A stretch of 64,000 nucleotides of DNA from Stutzerimonas kunmingensis (GTDB lineage: Bacteria > Pseudomonadota > Gammaproteobacteria > Pseudomonadales > Pseudomonadaceae), in contig NZ_PISM01000014.1 in NCBI RefSeq assembly GCF_002929225.1, positions 186,001 through 250,000 of the forward strand, in the 5' to 3' direction. Shown here piece by piece: positions 1-9,118 of the stretch. The position numbers were made by a program, and so were the translations under genes. Numbering within the stretch: position 1 is the stretch's first letter; each line of letters starts with the position of its first letter. Under the pieces are notes generated by a model that saw only the letters and a list, made by a program, of their open reading frames with translations, was not told where the DNA came from and made no database searches.

Positions 1-550
1 CGATCAGCTTGTCCAGGGCGTTGTGCCGGCCGATGTCCTCGCGGCACAGGGCGATCTCTCCGTTGCCGTCGACATACAGCGCTGCGTGCAGTGCGCCGCT
101 GTCGCGGGCCAGCAGCTGGGCGTTGGCGATGCGCTGGCGCAGATCGTGGAAATGCCCTTCGGGCGGCAGATCGATTGGCGAAAGTGGTACGAGCTGCGGT
201 AATGCCTGCTCCAGCGCCTGCACACCGCACAGGCCACAACCGCTGTGGCCGGTCAATTGCCGCCGTTGCTGCTTGATGTGCCAGAACGCCCGCGGGCTCA
301 CCTGAACTTCGGCATGCTGCGCGCTGCCATCGCCCCGCAAGCGCAGATCGCGTAGATCATCGATGCGCTCGATCAAGCCGGCGCTCAGGCTGAAGCCGAT
401 AACGAAGTCTTCCAGGTCCAGCGGCGTCACCATCATCACGGCCTGATTGAGGCCGTTGTAGCTGATGGCCAAGGCGCATTCGTCAGCCAATGGGGCCGCG
501 CCGAGATCCGGAGCATTGGCGCTTGGGGCGTTGAGGGTGGCGTATTGCAT
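1..550 (-). CDS. fdhD: Formate dehydrogenase accessory sulfurtransferase FdhD (3' end cut by window)
   Basis: FdhD passes sulfur from IscS to the molybdenum cofactor of formate dehydrogenase. About 183 residues are visible from ATG 550 and the frame runs off the left edge. Family landmarks seen are YNGLNQAVMMVTP near the N-terminus, the sulfur-carrying CGLCG motif in mid-protein, and DIGRHNALDKLI at the cut end. An in-frame TAG at 584-586 limits any upstream extension. No strong ribosome binding site precedes 550, so a start a few codons upstream (CTG at 568) is possible. The next gene upstream is a LysR regulator on the same strand. Confidence 0.93.
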   Translation of the reverse strand, partial: MQYATLNAPSANAPDLGAAPLADECALAISYNGLNQAVMMVTPLDLEDFVIGFSLSAGLIERIDDLRDLRLRGDGSAQHAEVQVSPRAFWHIKQQRRQLTGHSGCGLCGVQALEQALPQLVPLSPIDLPPEGHFHDLRQRIANAQLLARDSGALHAALYVDGNGEIALCREDIGRHNALDKLI

Positions 551-651
551 GGCGATGGCCTGCGACAGGTCGACGCAGGGAGCCTAGGAGCGCAGGAAGT
601 GATCGTCCAATCGCTATGTTCGATAGGGTGATCGAGCGTATCGATCGCCCG

Positions 652-1554
652 TCAGGGGATGGCAGGTCTTTGCCGCTGCAACAGCTCGCGCGCTTCGTTG
701 AAACAGGCTTCGCCCAGCGCGGATCGCGGTGAGCCGCGACGCAGGATCAGCCCCAGCGGCGCGAGGGTACTGGCGTTGTCGATGGGCGTCAGGGTCAGTC
801 GGCTGTCCAGTGCTTCGAGGCCGCTATCCAGCGGCATGATTGCGCAACACAGTCCGGCGCCTACGGCCTGCAGCAGATGATGCACGGCATCGGTCTGCAG
901 TCGCGGTGCCAGGCTCAGGCCACGGCTACGCAGTGCGTGGTCGATGGACTGGCGAAAGTGCATGCCTCCGGTCAAAAGACCTAGCGGAAGATCGGCGAGG
1001 GCTTCCCAGCGCAGCGATGGCGCGTCGAAGCGAAAATGGCGCTCGTCATGCAACAGCCCCATGCGGGTTCCGCCGAGCGGCAGGCTGGTGAAGTGCGTGT
1101 CATCCAGCCGCTCCAGGTAGGACAGGCCGAGGTCCAGCAGATTGCGATTGAGCCGTTCGAGAATCTGATCGCTGCTGAGTGCGAACAACTCGAAGCGCAG
1201 ATTCGGGTGGCGCTCGCCGAAGGCCTGCACCAATTGCATCGGGTCGAAACCGGCCAGCGGCACCAGGCCCAGGCGCAAGGTGCCGACCAGCTGGCCACGG
1301 CAGGAGGCGGCTTCGGCCAGCAGGCCGTCCTGTGCGGCGAGCAGGCTGCGCGCCCAGGCCAGGATGCGTTCGCCTTCGGGGGTGAAGCCTTCGAAGCGCT
1401 GGCTGCGGATTACCAGTTGCAGGCCGAGTTCGTCTTCGAGGCCGCGCAGGCGCATCGACAGCGTCGGCTGGGTGACATGGCAGCGCGCCGCCGCCTGACC
1501 AAAATGACGTGTTTCATCCAGCGCCACGAGAAACTTCAGCTGCTTGATATCCAT
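652..1554 (-). CDS. LysR-family transcriptional regulator
   Basis: A 300-residue LysR regulator. The N-terminus MDIKQLKFLVALDETRHFG begins the winged helix-turn-helix, and VTQPTLSMRLRGLEDELG is the recognition region. A substrate-binding domain follows from about residue 90. The frame is open 11 codons further upstream (to 1587), but the LysR family normally begins at the MDIKQL methionine, chosen here. It lies 100 bp upstream of fdhD on the same strand and could regulate the formate dehydrogenase genes outside the window. That link is positional only, and the inducer cannot be read from sequence. Confidence 0.9.
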   Translation of the reverse strand: MDIKQLKFLVALDETRHFGQAAARCHVTQPTLSMRLRGLEDELGLQLVIRSQRFEGFTPEGERILAWARSLLAAQDGLLAEAASCRGQLVGTLRLGLVPLAGFDPMQLVQAFGERHPNLRFELFALSSDQILERLNRNLLDLGLSYLERLDDTHFTSLPLGGTRMGLLHDERHFRFDAPSLRWEALADLPLGLLTGGMHFRQSIDHALRSRGLSLAPRLQTDAVHHLLQAVGAGLCCAIMPLDSGLEALDSRLTLTPIDNASTLAPLGLILRRGSPRSALGEACFNEARELLQRQRPAIP

Positions 1555-1599
1555 GCCCGCTCGCCTCGAAGGTAATGCGGACGGCACCTTAGCACGCCG

Positions 1600-2637
1600 T
1601 CAGGGGGCGTCGAACAGCGGCTGCAGCCCGCTGGGCACCACGCCGGTCCAGCGTTTGAAGGCGCGGCGGAAGTTGGTGGTGTCGTTGAAGCCGAGGTGCC
1701 GCGCCACGGCCTCATTGCCGAGGCCGCGGGCCTGATAGAGGTAGAGCGCAACGTGCGTGCGCACCAGATCGAGCTGTTCCTGGAAGTGCGTGCCGTGCTT
1801 GGCCAGCTTGCGCTTGAGCGTCGCCGGGCTCATGGCGAACGCCAGCGCGACGCGCTCCAGGTTCAGCGGCTCGCGGATGTTGTCATGCAGGTATTGGTAG
1901 AACGCATCGAGAAACGCACAGGGGCCTTCCAGCGCATTGATCTGCTGCTGGCTGGCCTGCTGCGCGACCTGACCTACCGTGGCCGAAGCATCCGGCCAGG
2001 GCTGATGCAGGTACTCGCGAGGCAGGCTGAGCAGGGTCAGGTGGCGGTCGAACTGCAGCGCGTCACCCAGGTGCACCCAGTACTGCTCGACATGGCGCGG
2101 CTGCGGGTAGCCGAACTGGAAGCGCCACGGCAGGCGCAGACCGCTGCCGCGCTTGCACAGCGCGACGATGGCGGTCAGGTGCGCTTCGATGAGAAACCGT
2201 TGGTGGCGGCCGGCGCTGCCGTTGTCCAGCCAGTAGATGTGCAGCTGCTGCTCGTCCAGCAGCAGCCTTGGCGCCAGCAGCGGGCAGAGCAGGGCGCGGA
2301 ACTGGCTAAGCCGCTCCAGCGCCTGTTCGAGGTTGCCGGCGTTGGCCAAGGCAAGGCTGACATCGCCGTAGTGCCCGGGCAGCAAGCGCTGGCCGAACAG
2401 AAAGCTGCTGTCCGCAGCACCCAACAAGCGCTCGGTATTGCCGATGAGCGTTAGCAGCTGCTCCGGGCTGACGCGGGCGCGGCCGCTGGCGACGTCCTCG
2501 TAGAACAGCCCACTGCCGCGCAGCAGCGCATGGCTGTCGATACCGCGCGACAGCGCCAGGTCGAGCAACACCGCCGGCTGGTGGTGCGCGGCGATGAAGC
2601 GGGTGTCCCATTCGTACCAGCGTAGCGAGCTTTCCAT
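1600..2637 (-). CDS. AraC-family transcriptional regulator with N-terminal arabinose_bd-type domain
   Basis: A 345-residue AraC/XylS regulator. The first 200 residues resemble the hydrophobic effector domain (PF12625 type) of OruR/FtsR-like Pseudomonas regulators. The C-terminal 90 residues hold the two helix-turn-helix units, with LNLERVALAFAMSPATLKRKL and the second-helix signature HLGFNDTTNFRRAFKRWTGV. It is 7 bp downstream of the GGDEF-like gene on the same strand, so the two are probably co-transcribed. The target is unknown. Confidence 0.9.
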   Translation of the reverse strand: MESSLRWYEWDTRFIAAHHQPAVLLDLALSRGIDSHALLRGSGLFYEDVASGRARVSPEQLLTLIGNTERLLGAADSSFLFGQRLLPGHYGDVSLALANAGNLEQALERLSQFRALLCPLLAPRLLLDEQQLHIYWLDNGSAGRHQRFLIEAHLTAIVALCKRGSGLRLPWRFQFGYPQPRHVEQYWVHLGDALQFDRHLTLLSLPREYLHQPWPDASATVGQVAQQASQQQINALEGPCAFLDAFYQYLHDNIREPLNLERVALAFAMSPATLKRKLAKHGTHFQEQLDLVRTHVALYLYQARGLGNEAVARHLGFNDTTNFRRAFKRWTGVVPSGLQPLFDAP

Positions 2638-2644
2638 GATCGCC

Positions 2645-3559
2645 TCAGGCGCAGCGGGGCAGGGATTGCTTGGCCTTGGCCAAGCCGAGGTTGAGGCGTT
2701 TCAGTAATTGCTCGGCATCGTCGTCGAAGGCCATCACCACCGCGGTGCTGGCGCGCAGATGCAGGCGCTCGCCGTGCTGGCGGGTCTTGTGCGCGAGGCT
2801 GGCGACGGCGGTCTGCAACTCCTCGGCGAGCTGCCGCGCCTGTTGTTCGGCGGTATCGGGCAGCAGCACGACGAAGCGATCCCCGGCGAGGCGGCAGAGC
2901 AGGTCCTGATGGCGCAGGTTGAGCACCAGCAACTGCGCCACGGCCTGCAACACGAGGTCGCCTTCTTCCTGACCGTAGCGCTGGTTGACCCGGCTGAACT
3001 CGTCGAGGTCCACCGCCAGCAGCGACAGCGGCCTTTGCTCGTCGGCGGCCTGGCGCAGGGCCGAGTCCAGTTGCCGACGCAGGTACTCGGCCGTGCCGAG
3101 CGGGGTCAGGTTGTCGAACAGGCGATGCTCGCGAAACAGTCGCTCGCGCTTGTGCATCTGCGCGTTGATGGCGCGCTGTTCCTGGTTCAGGTGGTAGATG
3201 CCGAACGTCAGCAGGATCAGGCCGACCGGCATGGGCGCGGTTTCCAGCCAGTTGTCCCAGGCGATGTTGGCGGGGATCTGGATGAATTCGTCGAGCAGGT
3301 CCATCCACCAGGAAAAACAGATACAGGCCAGCCCCAGCGCCAGCAACCGCGTCACCCGGCCGGCCGGGCGGCTGTGCAGCAGCATGATCAGCCAGGCGAG
3401 GGCGAGGGCGGCGCAACCGCCTTCGCCGACCACGTCCATCCAGTCGATCTCGCCCCAGGATTTGAGCTGGCCGACGGCGAGGAGCAGCTGCAGGCCGACG
3501 TTGGCGGCCAGAGCGAGACCGAGGAGGGTGAGGGTGTGGAGTTTGAGGAGGGATTTCAT
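2645..3559 (-). CDS. Membrane GGDEF-domain protein with degenerate active site
   Basis: A 304-residue protein. Its N-terminal half has about four hydrophobic segments (residues 8-27, 40-60, 65-90, 105-125) and its C-terminal half is a GGDEF domain. The signature reads RLAGDRFVVLL instead of RLGGDEFVVLL, so the first Gly is Ala and the catalytic Glu is Arg. Diguanylate cyclase activity is therefore unlikely. It may act as a c-di-GMP/GTP-binding or protein-interaction module. The start at 3559 has GGAG five bases upstream, whereas the open frame to 3601 has no such site. It likely forms an operon with the AraC regulator. Confidence 0.85.
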   Translation of the reverse strand: MKSLLKLHTLTLLGLALAANVGLQLLLAVGQLKSWGEIDWMDVVGEGGCAALALAWLIMLLHSRPAGRVTRLLALGLACICFSWWMDLLDEFIQIPANIAWDNWLETAPMPVGLILLTFGIYHLNQEQRAINAQMHKRERLFREHRLFDNLTPLGTAEYLRRQLDSALRQAADEQRPLSLLAVDLDEFSRVNQRYGQEEGDLVLQAVAQLLVLNLRHQDLLCRLAGDRFVVLLPDTAEQQARQLAEELQTAVASLAHKTRQHGERLHLRASTAVVMAFDDDAEQLLKRLNLGLAKAKQSLPRCA

Positions 3560-3790
3560 CGGGTCTCCGTGGCGAGGGATCGCGCCAATGCGTGAGGGCA
3601 CGGAAACAGATGGATGTGACGGTTGGATGAATGGGGTGGGGGTTGAATTGGCTCAGGGGTTTTTTGGTTGATTGGACAGTTTGGTGGGGGGCTCGGGAAT
3701 GTGGTTTGTCCTGATGGATCGGATCAGTTCTGGACGAGGTGCTTGCTGCATCGAGTCTATGCCGATTGCCGAGTTGCCTGGCGATTTAGG

Positions 3791-4337
3791 TTTCGCCCTG
3801 CTGGGCGAGTCACTTTCTCTTGCCTGGCCAAGAGAAAGTAACCAAAGAGAAGGCCACCCCGACATCCGGGTTTTGCTTCACAAAACTCCCCTCCCTCCGG
3901 CGCTGCTCCGGGGGCCGGGCTCGGCGCCCCCTCACGAAGGGACGTCCCTGTCCCTTCACTCCTCGCTCGGCGTCCTGCCTCGCGTCCCCCTGCGCAACGC
4001 CTACGTTCGGCCTCCTGACGGGGGAGTTAGTCCGAGATGCCTGACAGATTGAGAGGCTTGGTTTGTAGTTTTTGATCGATTGAAAACTATCAGGCGACTC
4101 CAATCGCCCCTTCAGGAGGGTGAACGGAGTCGTCGCGTAGAGGGGCGAGCGGCATGGATGCCGCGAGAGAACTAGGCGTCCCCCCGTAAAGGGCCATGGA
4201 TGGCCCTTGTACGGCGACCCTCGGAACGGCGGCGTAGTGAACGAACCCGGAGCGAAGCGAAGGGCCGGATGCAGGGGCAAGCGTTTTTGCCTACTTTTTC
4301 CGCGACTGGAAAAAGTAGGTCGCCCAGCAGGGCGAAA
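3791..4337. repeat. Non-coding element with 18-bp inverted termini and internal hairpins
   Basis: The segment opens with TTTCGCCCTGCTGGGCGA (3791-3808) and closes with its exact reverse complement (4320-4337). Just inside each end is a strong stem-loop: CTTTCTCTTG.../...CAAGAGAAAG at 3813-3838 and CTACTTTTTCC.../...GGAAAAAGTAG at 4291-4318. The halves are related inverted copies rather than identical ones: CTTCAGGAGGG-type and GCGAAGCGAAGGG-type stretches recur in opposite orientation. I recognise the TTTCGCCCTGCTGGGCGA... type of element as frequent between genes of Pseudomonas and relatives, from memory only. The short frames inside look like shadows. The rest of the gap 3560-4489 holds nothing else I can identify. 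Confidence 0.7.
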
Positions 4338-4489
4338 CAGAGCTACCGGATACACGAAAAATCGGACTTGGCGCGGTGCTTATCCACCGCACCACAAAGC
4401 TATGGTCGCGCTCAAAAACAGGTCATATCAGCTCAATCCCGCTCGCAAAATCCCCGAAAACCCCCTGTTCCAAGCCCTCCCCGAACCTC

Positions 4490-4507
4490 CTGTCACAGAA
4501 CCGCCAT
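4490..4507 (+). promoter_or_regulatory. Candidate Pho box (PhoB site)
   Basis: CTGTCAC-AGAA-CCGCCAT at 4490-4507 matches the PhoB direct repeat CTGTCAY-N4-CTGTCAY. The first half-site is perfect and the second matches 5 of 7. It lies 67 bp upstream of the receptor start. No convincing -10 box follows, which is common in PhoB promoters but weakens the call. The phosphatase content of the operon agrees with PhoB control. Confidence 0.55.
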
Positions 4508-4573
4508 ATCCCCCACCTACCGTCCGCTGCAGTTCCGGGATGGACCCGGTAAACACCGTTCGGGGGATTGTTC

Positions 4574-7057
4574 ATGAGCACATACCGCAGCGGCATCCGC
4601 CATGCAGGATTCCGCATTAGCCTGCTGGCCCTGGCCGTCAGCGCCGGTTCGGCCTGGGCCGAGGAGCCGCTTGTCATGGAGCACGTCGAAGTCATCGGCC
4701 AGGCGGTCAGCATCGACGAGGCACTGAAGGACCAGCGCAATTCCGACAGTGTCGAAAGCGTGGTTCACGCCGATGGCATCGGCCAGCTGCCGGACGACAA
4801 CGCCGCCGAGGCGCTGCAGCGCATTCCGGGCATCTCGGTCGAGCGCGACCAGGGCGAAGGGCGTTTCGTCAGCGTGCGCGGCATCGCGCCGGATCTGAAC
4901 AGCGTCACCATCAACGGCACCCTGGTCCCATCGCCGGAGAGCGATCGCCGTGCCGTGGCGCTCGACGTACTGCCATCGGAGCTGGTGCAGTCGCTGTCGG
5001 TGGTCAAGACGCTGACGCCGGACATGGATGCCAACTCCCTGGGCGGCACCATCGAGGTACAGAGCCTGTCGGCCTTCGACCATGACGGGCTGTTCTACAG
5101 CCTCAGCGGCGAGGGCAGCTATGACGACAACGTCGACAAGACCAGCCCGAAATTCTCCGGCGCCATCAGCGACCGTTTCAGCCTCGGCGATGGCGTCGAC
5201 AACTTCGGCGTCGCCGCGGCCGTCAGCTGGCAGGAGCGCGATTTCGGCTCGGACAACGTCGAGACCGGCGGCAAGTGGGACTTTGCCGACGACGGCGCGC
5301 GGCTGGAGGAACTCGAGCAGCGCGACTACGAGATCACCCGCGAGCGCACTGGCTTCGGGTTGAATTTCGACTACAAGCCGGACGACGTCAGCAGCTACTA
5401 CCTGCGCACGCTATACAGCCGCTTCAAGGACACCGAAACGCGTAACGCCGCCGGTGTCGCCTTCGAGGATTCGCAGCTGCCGGGCGAGACCGGTGACGCC
5501 GAGGGCTGGCGCGAGCTGAAGTCCCGCGAGGACACCCAGACCGTGCAGTCCTACGTGTTCGGTGGTGAACGCATGATGGGCCTGTGGACCCTGAGCGGGC
5601 AGGCCGGTTACAGCCAGTCGCGCGAGCGCAATCCGGGCGGTATCGCCAGCGCGACCTTCGAGGGCGATTTCGCCGATGCCGGTTTCTCCAGCAGCCGCAA
5701 GCCGCGCCTGATGATCGATTCGTCCTTCTACAACCCAGCGTCCTTCGAGCTGGATGAAGTGGAGTGGGAGAAAAGCGACACCCGCGACCGCGAGAAGAAT
5801 ATCCGCCTGGACCTGGCGCGCGAGTACGACATCCAGGGTTATGCCGCGCAGGCCAAGTTCGGCGGCAAGCTCAGCCGCCGGCACAAGGACAACGACAACG
5901 AAGTCTGGAAGTACGACGATTTCGACGACCTGACCCTGGCCGATTTCCAGGGCGGCAACGTCGACTACGCGCTCGGCCGCTTCGGCCCAGGCATCAGCGC
6001 CTCGGCCATCGAGGGCGCGATTGGCGGTCTGGATGCCAGCGAGTTCTACGACGAGGAGGAGTCGCGCATCAATGACTTCGACATGCACGAGGACATCAAC
6101 GCCGCCTACCTGATGAACACCGTGGATATCGACCGCTGGCGCGTCATCGCCGGCCTGCGCTACGAGGGCACGCGCTTTCGCGCCAAGGGCACCGGCCTGC
6201 GCGACGGTCAGTTCGAGTCGATCTCCAGCAGCAGTCGTTATGACCACTGGTTGCCGGGGCTGCACCTGCGCTACCAACTGACCGACGACACCATGATCCG
6301 TGCCGCCTGGACCAACAGCGTGGTGCGCCCGACCTTCGGCCAGCTGGCGCCCGGTTTCGTCATCGACGGCAACGACGCCGAGTTCGGCAATCCCGATCTC
6401 AAGCCGCTGGAATCGATCAACTACGACCTCGGCATCGAGCACTACATGGGCCGCGCCGGCGTGGTGTCGGCGTACCTGTTCTACAAGGACATCGATAACT
6501 TCATCTACAACACCGATCTGGCCGGCACCGGTCAGTGGGCCGCGTTCGACGAAGCGCTCAGCTATCAGAATGGCAGCAGCGCGAAGCTCTACGGCCTGGA
6601 GCTGGCCTACTCGCAGAAGCTCGACTGGCTGCCGGCGCCGTGGAACGGTCTGTTGCTGGGCGCCAACGCCACCTTCAGCCAGTCCGACGCGGACATCGAA
6701 GGGCAGGGAATGCAGCGCAGCATCGACCTGCCAAACCACTCCGACACGGTCGGCAACCTGATGCTCGGCTGGGAAAACGACCGGCTTAACCTGCGCCTGG
6801 CTGCCAATTACAAGTCGGACTACCTCTACGAGGTGGCCGGCATCGACGACGAGGCGCACGACCTGTACGTCGACGATCAGCTGTTCGTCGATTTCAAGGC
6901 GGGCTACTTCATCACGCCGAGCCTGCAGCTGACCTTCGAGGCGCTGAACCTGACAGACGAGTCCTACTACGTCTACAGCGGCCGCCGTGCCTACAACGCC
7001 CAGTACGAAGAGTACGGCCCGACCTACAAGCTCGGCCTGACCCTCACCCACTTCTGA
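4574..7057 (+). CDS. TonB-dependent outer-membrane receptor, putative phytate/organophosphate importer
   Basis: An 827-residue TonB-dependent receptor. Residues 1-30 are a signal peptide ending SAWA. The plug spans about 70-165, with ALQRIPGISVERDQGEGRFVS, VRGIAP and SLGGTIEVQS. The remainder is the 22-strand barrel, ending with the expected C-terminal Phe. It resembles the Xanthomonas/Caulobacter-type receptor group. ATG 4574 was chosen over an in-frame TTG at 4568 because GGGGGA precedes it. The next genes encode a phytase, a TolQ/R-like motor, a TonB-like protein and PhoX, so the substrate is inferred to be inositol phosphate or another organic phosphate. Confidence 0.92.
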   Translation: MSTYRSGIRHAGFRISLLALAVSAGSAWAEEPLVMEHVEVIGQAVSIDEALKDQRNSDSVESVVHADGIGQLPDDNAAEALQRIPGISVERDQGEGRFVSVRGIAPDLNSVTINGTLVPSPESDRRAVALDVLPSELVQSLSVVKTLTPDMDANSLGGTIEVQSLSAFDHDGLFYSLSGEGSYDDNVDKTSPKFSGAISDRFSLGDGVDNFGVAAAVSWQERDFGSDNVETGGKWDFADDGARLEELEQRDYEITRERTGFGLNFDYKPDDVSSYYLRTLYSRFKDTETRNAAGVAFEDSQLPGETGDAEGWRELKSREDTQTVQSYVFGGERMMGLWTLSGQAGYSQSRERNPGGIASATFEGDFADAGFSSSRKPRLMIDSSFYNPASFELDEVEWEKSDTRDREKNIRLDLAREYDIQGYAAQAKFGGKLSRRHKDNDNEVWKYDDFDDLTLADFQGGNVDYALGRFGPGISASAIEGAIGGLDASEFYDEEESRINDFDMHEDINAAYLMNTVDIDRWRVIAGLRYEGTRFRAKGTGLRDGQFESISSSSRYDHWLPGLHLRYQLTDDTMIRAAWTNSVVRPTFGQLAPGFVIDGNDAEFGNPDLKPLESINYDLGIEHYMGRAGVVSAYLFYKDIDNFIYNTDLAGTGQWAAFDEALSYQNGSSAKLYGLELAYSQKLDWLPAPWNGLLLGANATFSQSDADIEGQGMQRSIDLPNHSDTVGNLMLGWENDRLNLRLAANYKSDYLYEVAGIDDEAHDLYVDDQLFVDFKAGYFITPSLQLTFEALNLTDESYYVYSGRRAYNAQYEEYGPTYKLGLTLTHF

Positions 7058-7132
7058 CCCCATGCCGCTCCGGTGCCCGCCGTTCCCCTTTACGGTCGGG
7101 CGCCGGCAGGCGGCAGCCTGAATGGATACACC

Positions 7133-9049
7133 ATGAACGCATTGCCCAAAACCATGCTGCTCGGCCTGTGCATCGCATTGGCGGCCTGCCAGTCCACACA
7201 GCCAGATACACCGGCGAAGTCGGCCCAGCTGAACATCAGCGAACCGCTGCTGGCCGGCCTCGAGTACGCCCAGCTGCTAAACGGCTACACCCCCTGGACC
7301 GGTGCCGACCGTGTGCAGGTCGATGACCAGGGCCTGCAGCTGCTGGACGCCGCCGGTAACAGCCTGGCGCGCCACGCCGGGCGCTTCGAAGGACTGGACC
7401 ATCGCGTCGACCGCCAGGGTTTGCTGCTGGCCACCGTCGAGCGCAAACGTCAGCAGGCGATGCTGATCGGCCTGAATGCGGCGCGTGCCTGGAGCCAACC
7501 GCTGTACCTGCCGCGCACCGCATTCGCCATCGAGGGGCTGTGCCTGTACCGCGACAGCGCGAGCAACGACTTCGTCTTTCTGCTCGGTGAGGAGGGCGTC
7601 GGCGAGCAATGGCTGGTCGGCAGTCAGGGCCGCCTGCTCGATGAGGCGCGGCGGGTGCGCGGGCTCAGCCTGCCGCCGCAGAGCGCCTTCTGCCAGACGG
7701 ACGATGCCAGTGGGCAGCTCTATGTCAACGAGGAGTCCGTCGGCTTCTGGCGTTACCCGGCCGACGCCGAGGCGCCGTTGCAGCGTGAGCCGGTCGATCT
7801 GCGCCAGCCGTTCGGCAGCCTGGCCCATGCCGCAGCGGGCATGACCCTGGTGCCGGGCGGACTGCTGGCGCTCGATCCCGAAGCCTCGGTGCTGCATCTG
7901 TACCGGCAGAACGAAGCCGGCTGGCAAGCCGATGAGGTCATCGCACTGGACGGTTTCGACGAACCGGAACGCATCAGCGCGCGCCGCGGTGCCGAGGGCG
8001 TCGAGCTGCTGCTGGCGGACGAACGCGGCCTGCAGTCGGCCCGTCTGGACTGGCAACCGACCGCGCTGTCGCAAGCCGAGCCGATCGTCAGCCTGCCGGC
8101 CGCGGTGGAGACCGGCCCGGTGCCGAGCCTGGGTGATGCCGCCGATGATCCGGCGATCTGGGTCCATCCGCGCGATCCGGCGCAGAGTCGTGTGCTCGGC
8201 ACCGACAAGAAGGGCGGCCTGGTGGTGTACGACCTGGACGGCCGTCAGGTGCAGGACCTGCGCGCCGGCCGGCTGAACAACGTCGATGTGCGCAGCGGCT
8301 TCCGCCTTGGCAGCAAGCGCGTGGACCTGGCCGTGGCCAGCAATCGCGATCACAACAGCCTGCACCTGTTCGCCATCGACCGGGCGAGCGGGGTGCTCCG
8401 CGATGTCGGCGAGGTCGCCACGCCGCTGAGCGAAATCTATGGCCTGTGCATGTTCCAGGATCGCCAGGGCACTACCTACGCCATCGCCAACGACAAGGAC
8501 GGCACCTTCCTGCAGTACCGCCTCGATGGCAGCTCCGGCCAGCCGCGTGGCGAGCTGGTGCGGCGCTTCAAGCTGGACAGTCAGCCCGAGGGCTGCGTGG
8601 CCGACGACCGCAGCGAGCGGCTGTTCGTCGGCGAGGAAGACGTCGCGGTGTGGGTGGTCGATGCCCGCGCCGATGTGCCAGCGGTGCCGGAGCAGGTCAT
8701 CGGTGTCGGCGGGCCGGTCTACGACGACATCGAAGGTCTGGCGATCTACCACGGCGAGCGCGGCGACTACCTGGTGATTTCCAGTCAGGGCAACGACAGC
8801 TACGTGGTGCTCGATGCCCAGGCGCCCTATGGCATGCGCGGCACCTTCCGCATTGGCCTGAACGCCAAGCGCGGCATCGACGGAGCGTCCGAGACCGATG
8901 GGCTGGAAGTCACCTCGGCCAACCTCGGCGGCATCTGGAACCGCGGAATGCTGGTGGTGCAGGACGGCCGCAAGCGCATGCCCGAGGGGACGCAGAACTA
9001 CAAGTACCTGCCCTGGTCGGCGATCGCCGATGCGCTGGGGCTGGATTGA
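7133..9049 (+). CDS. Beta-propeller 3-phytase lipoprotein
   Basis: A 638-residue lipoprotein. The lipobox LAAC places the acylated Cys at residue 19, followed by Gln, which predicts the outer membrane. The C-terminal half (about 325-636) is a canonical beta-propeller phytase, with DDPAIWVHP, NNVDVR, SQPEGCVADD, FVGEEDVAVW, GPVYDDIEGLAIY and ISSQGNDSYVV. These acidic motifs bind Ca2+ and phosphate. The N-terminal half is a more divergent propeller-like domain, the dual-domain layout seen in some bacterial phytases. It would strip phosphate from phytate at the cell surface. The frame is open from GTG 7073, but only ATG 7133 gives a signal sequence at the N-terminus. Confidence 0.92.
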   Translation: MNALPKTMLLGLCIALAACQSTQPDTPAKSAQLNISEPLLAGLEYAQLLNGYTPWTGADRVQVDDQGLQLLDAAGNSLARHAGRFEGLDHRVDRQGLLLATVERKRQQAMLIGLNAARAWSQPLYLPRTAFAIEGLCLYRDSASNDFVFLLGEEGVGEQWLVGSQGRLLDEARRVRGLSLPPQSAFCQTDDASGQLYVNEESVGFWRYPADAEAPLQREPVDLRQPFGSLAHAAAGMTLVPGGLLALDPEASVLHLYRQNEAGWQADEVIALDGFDEPERISARRGAEGVELLLADERGLQSARLDWQPTALSQAEPIVSLPAAVETGPVPSLGDAADDPAIWVHPRDPAQSRVLGTDKKGGLVVYDLDGRQVQDLRAGRLNNVDVRSGFRLGSKRVDLAVASNRDHNSLHLFAIDRASGVLRDVGEVATPLSEIYGLCMFQDRQGTTYAIANDKDGTFLQYRLDGSSGQPRGELVRRFKLDSQPEGCVADDRSERLFVGEEDVAVWVVDARADVPAVPEQVIGVGGPVYDDIEGLAIYHGERGDYLVISSQGNDSYVVLDAQAPYGMRGTFRIGLNAKRGIDGASETDGLEVTSANLGGIWNRGMLVVQDGRKRMPEGTQNYKYLPWSAIADALGLD

Positions 9050-9118
9050 CGTCATCGCCCGCTAACCGACCCGCCATCCAATAGCAGCTGCACCAGTCGG
9101 GGCAGGAGGAAACGATTC

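Noticed and set aside
1036-1575. Plus-strand frame opposite the LysR gene
   Set aside because: Shadow of the LysR coding frame; Gln/Ala-rich with no motif.
3810-4355. Frames of 70-180 codons inside the inverted-termini element
   Set aside because: They cross hairpins and both arms of the repeat, use atypical composition and lack ribosome sites.
5411-7063. Long antisense frame (550 codons) opposite the TonB receptor
   Set aside because: It mirrors the receptor codons, is rich in Val/Gly/Leu without domain motifs and has no ribosome site; high-GC shadow.
7277-9055. Long antisense frame (592 codons) opposite the phytase
   Set aside because: Phytase motifs on the plus strand are unambiguous and the antisense product matches no family.
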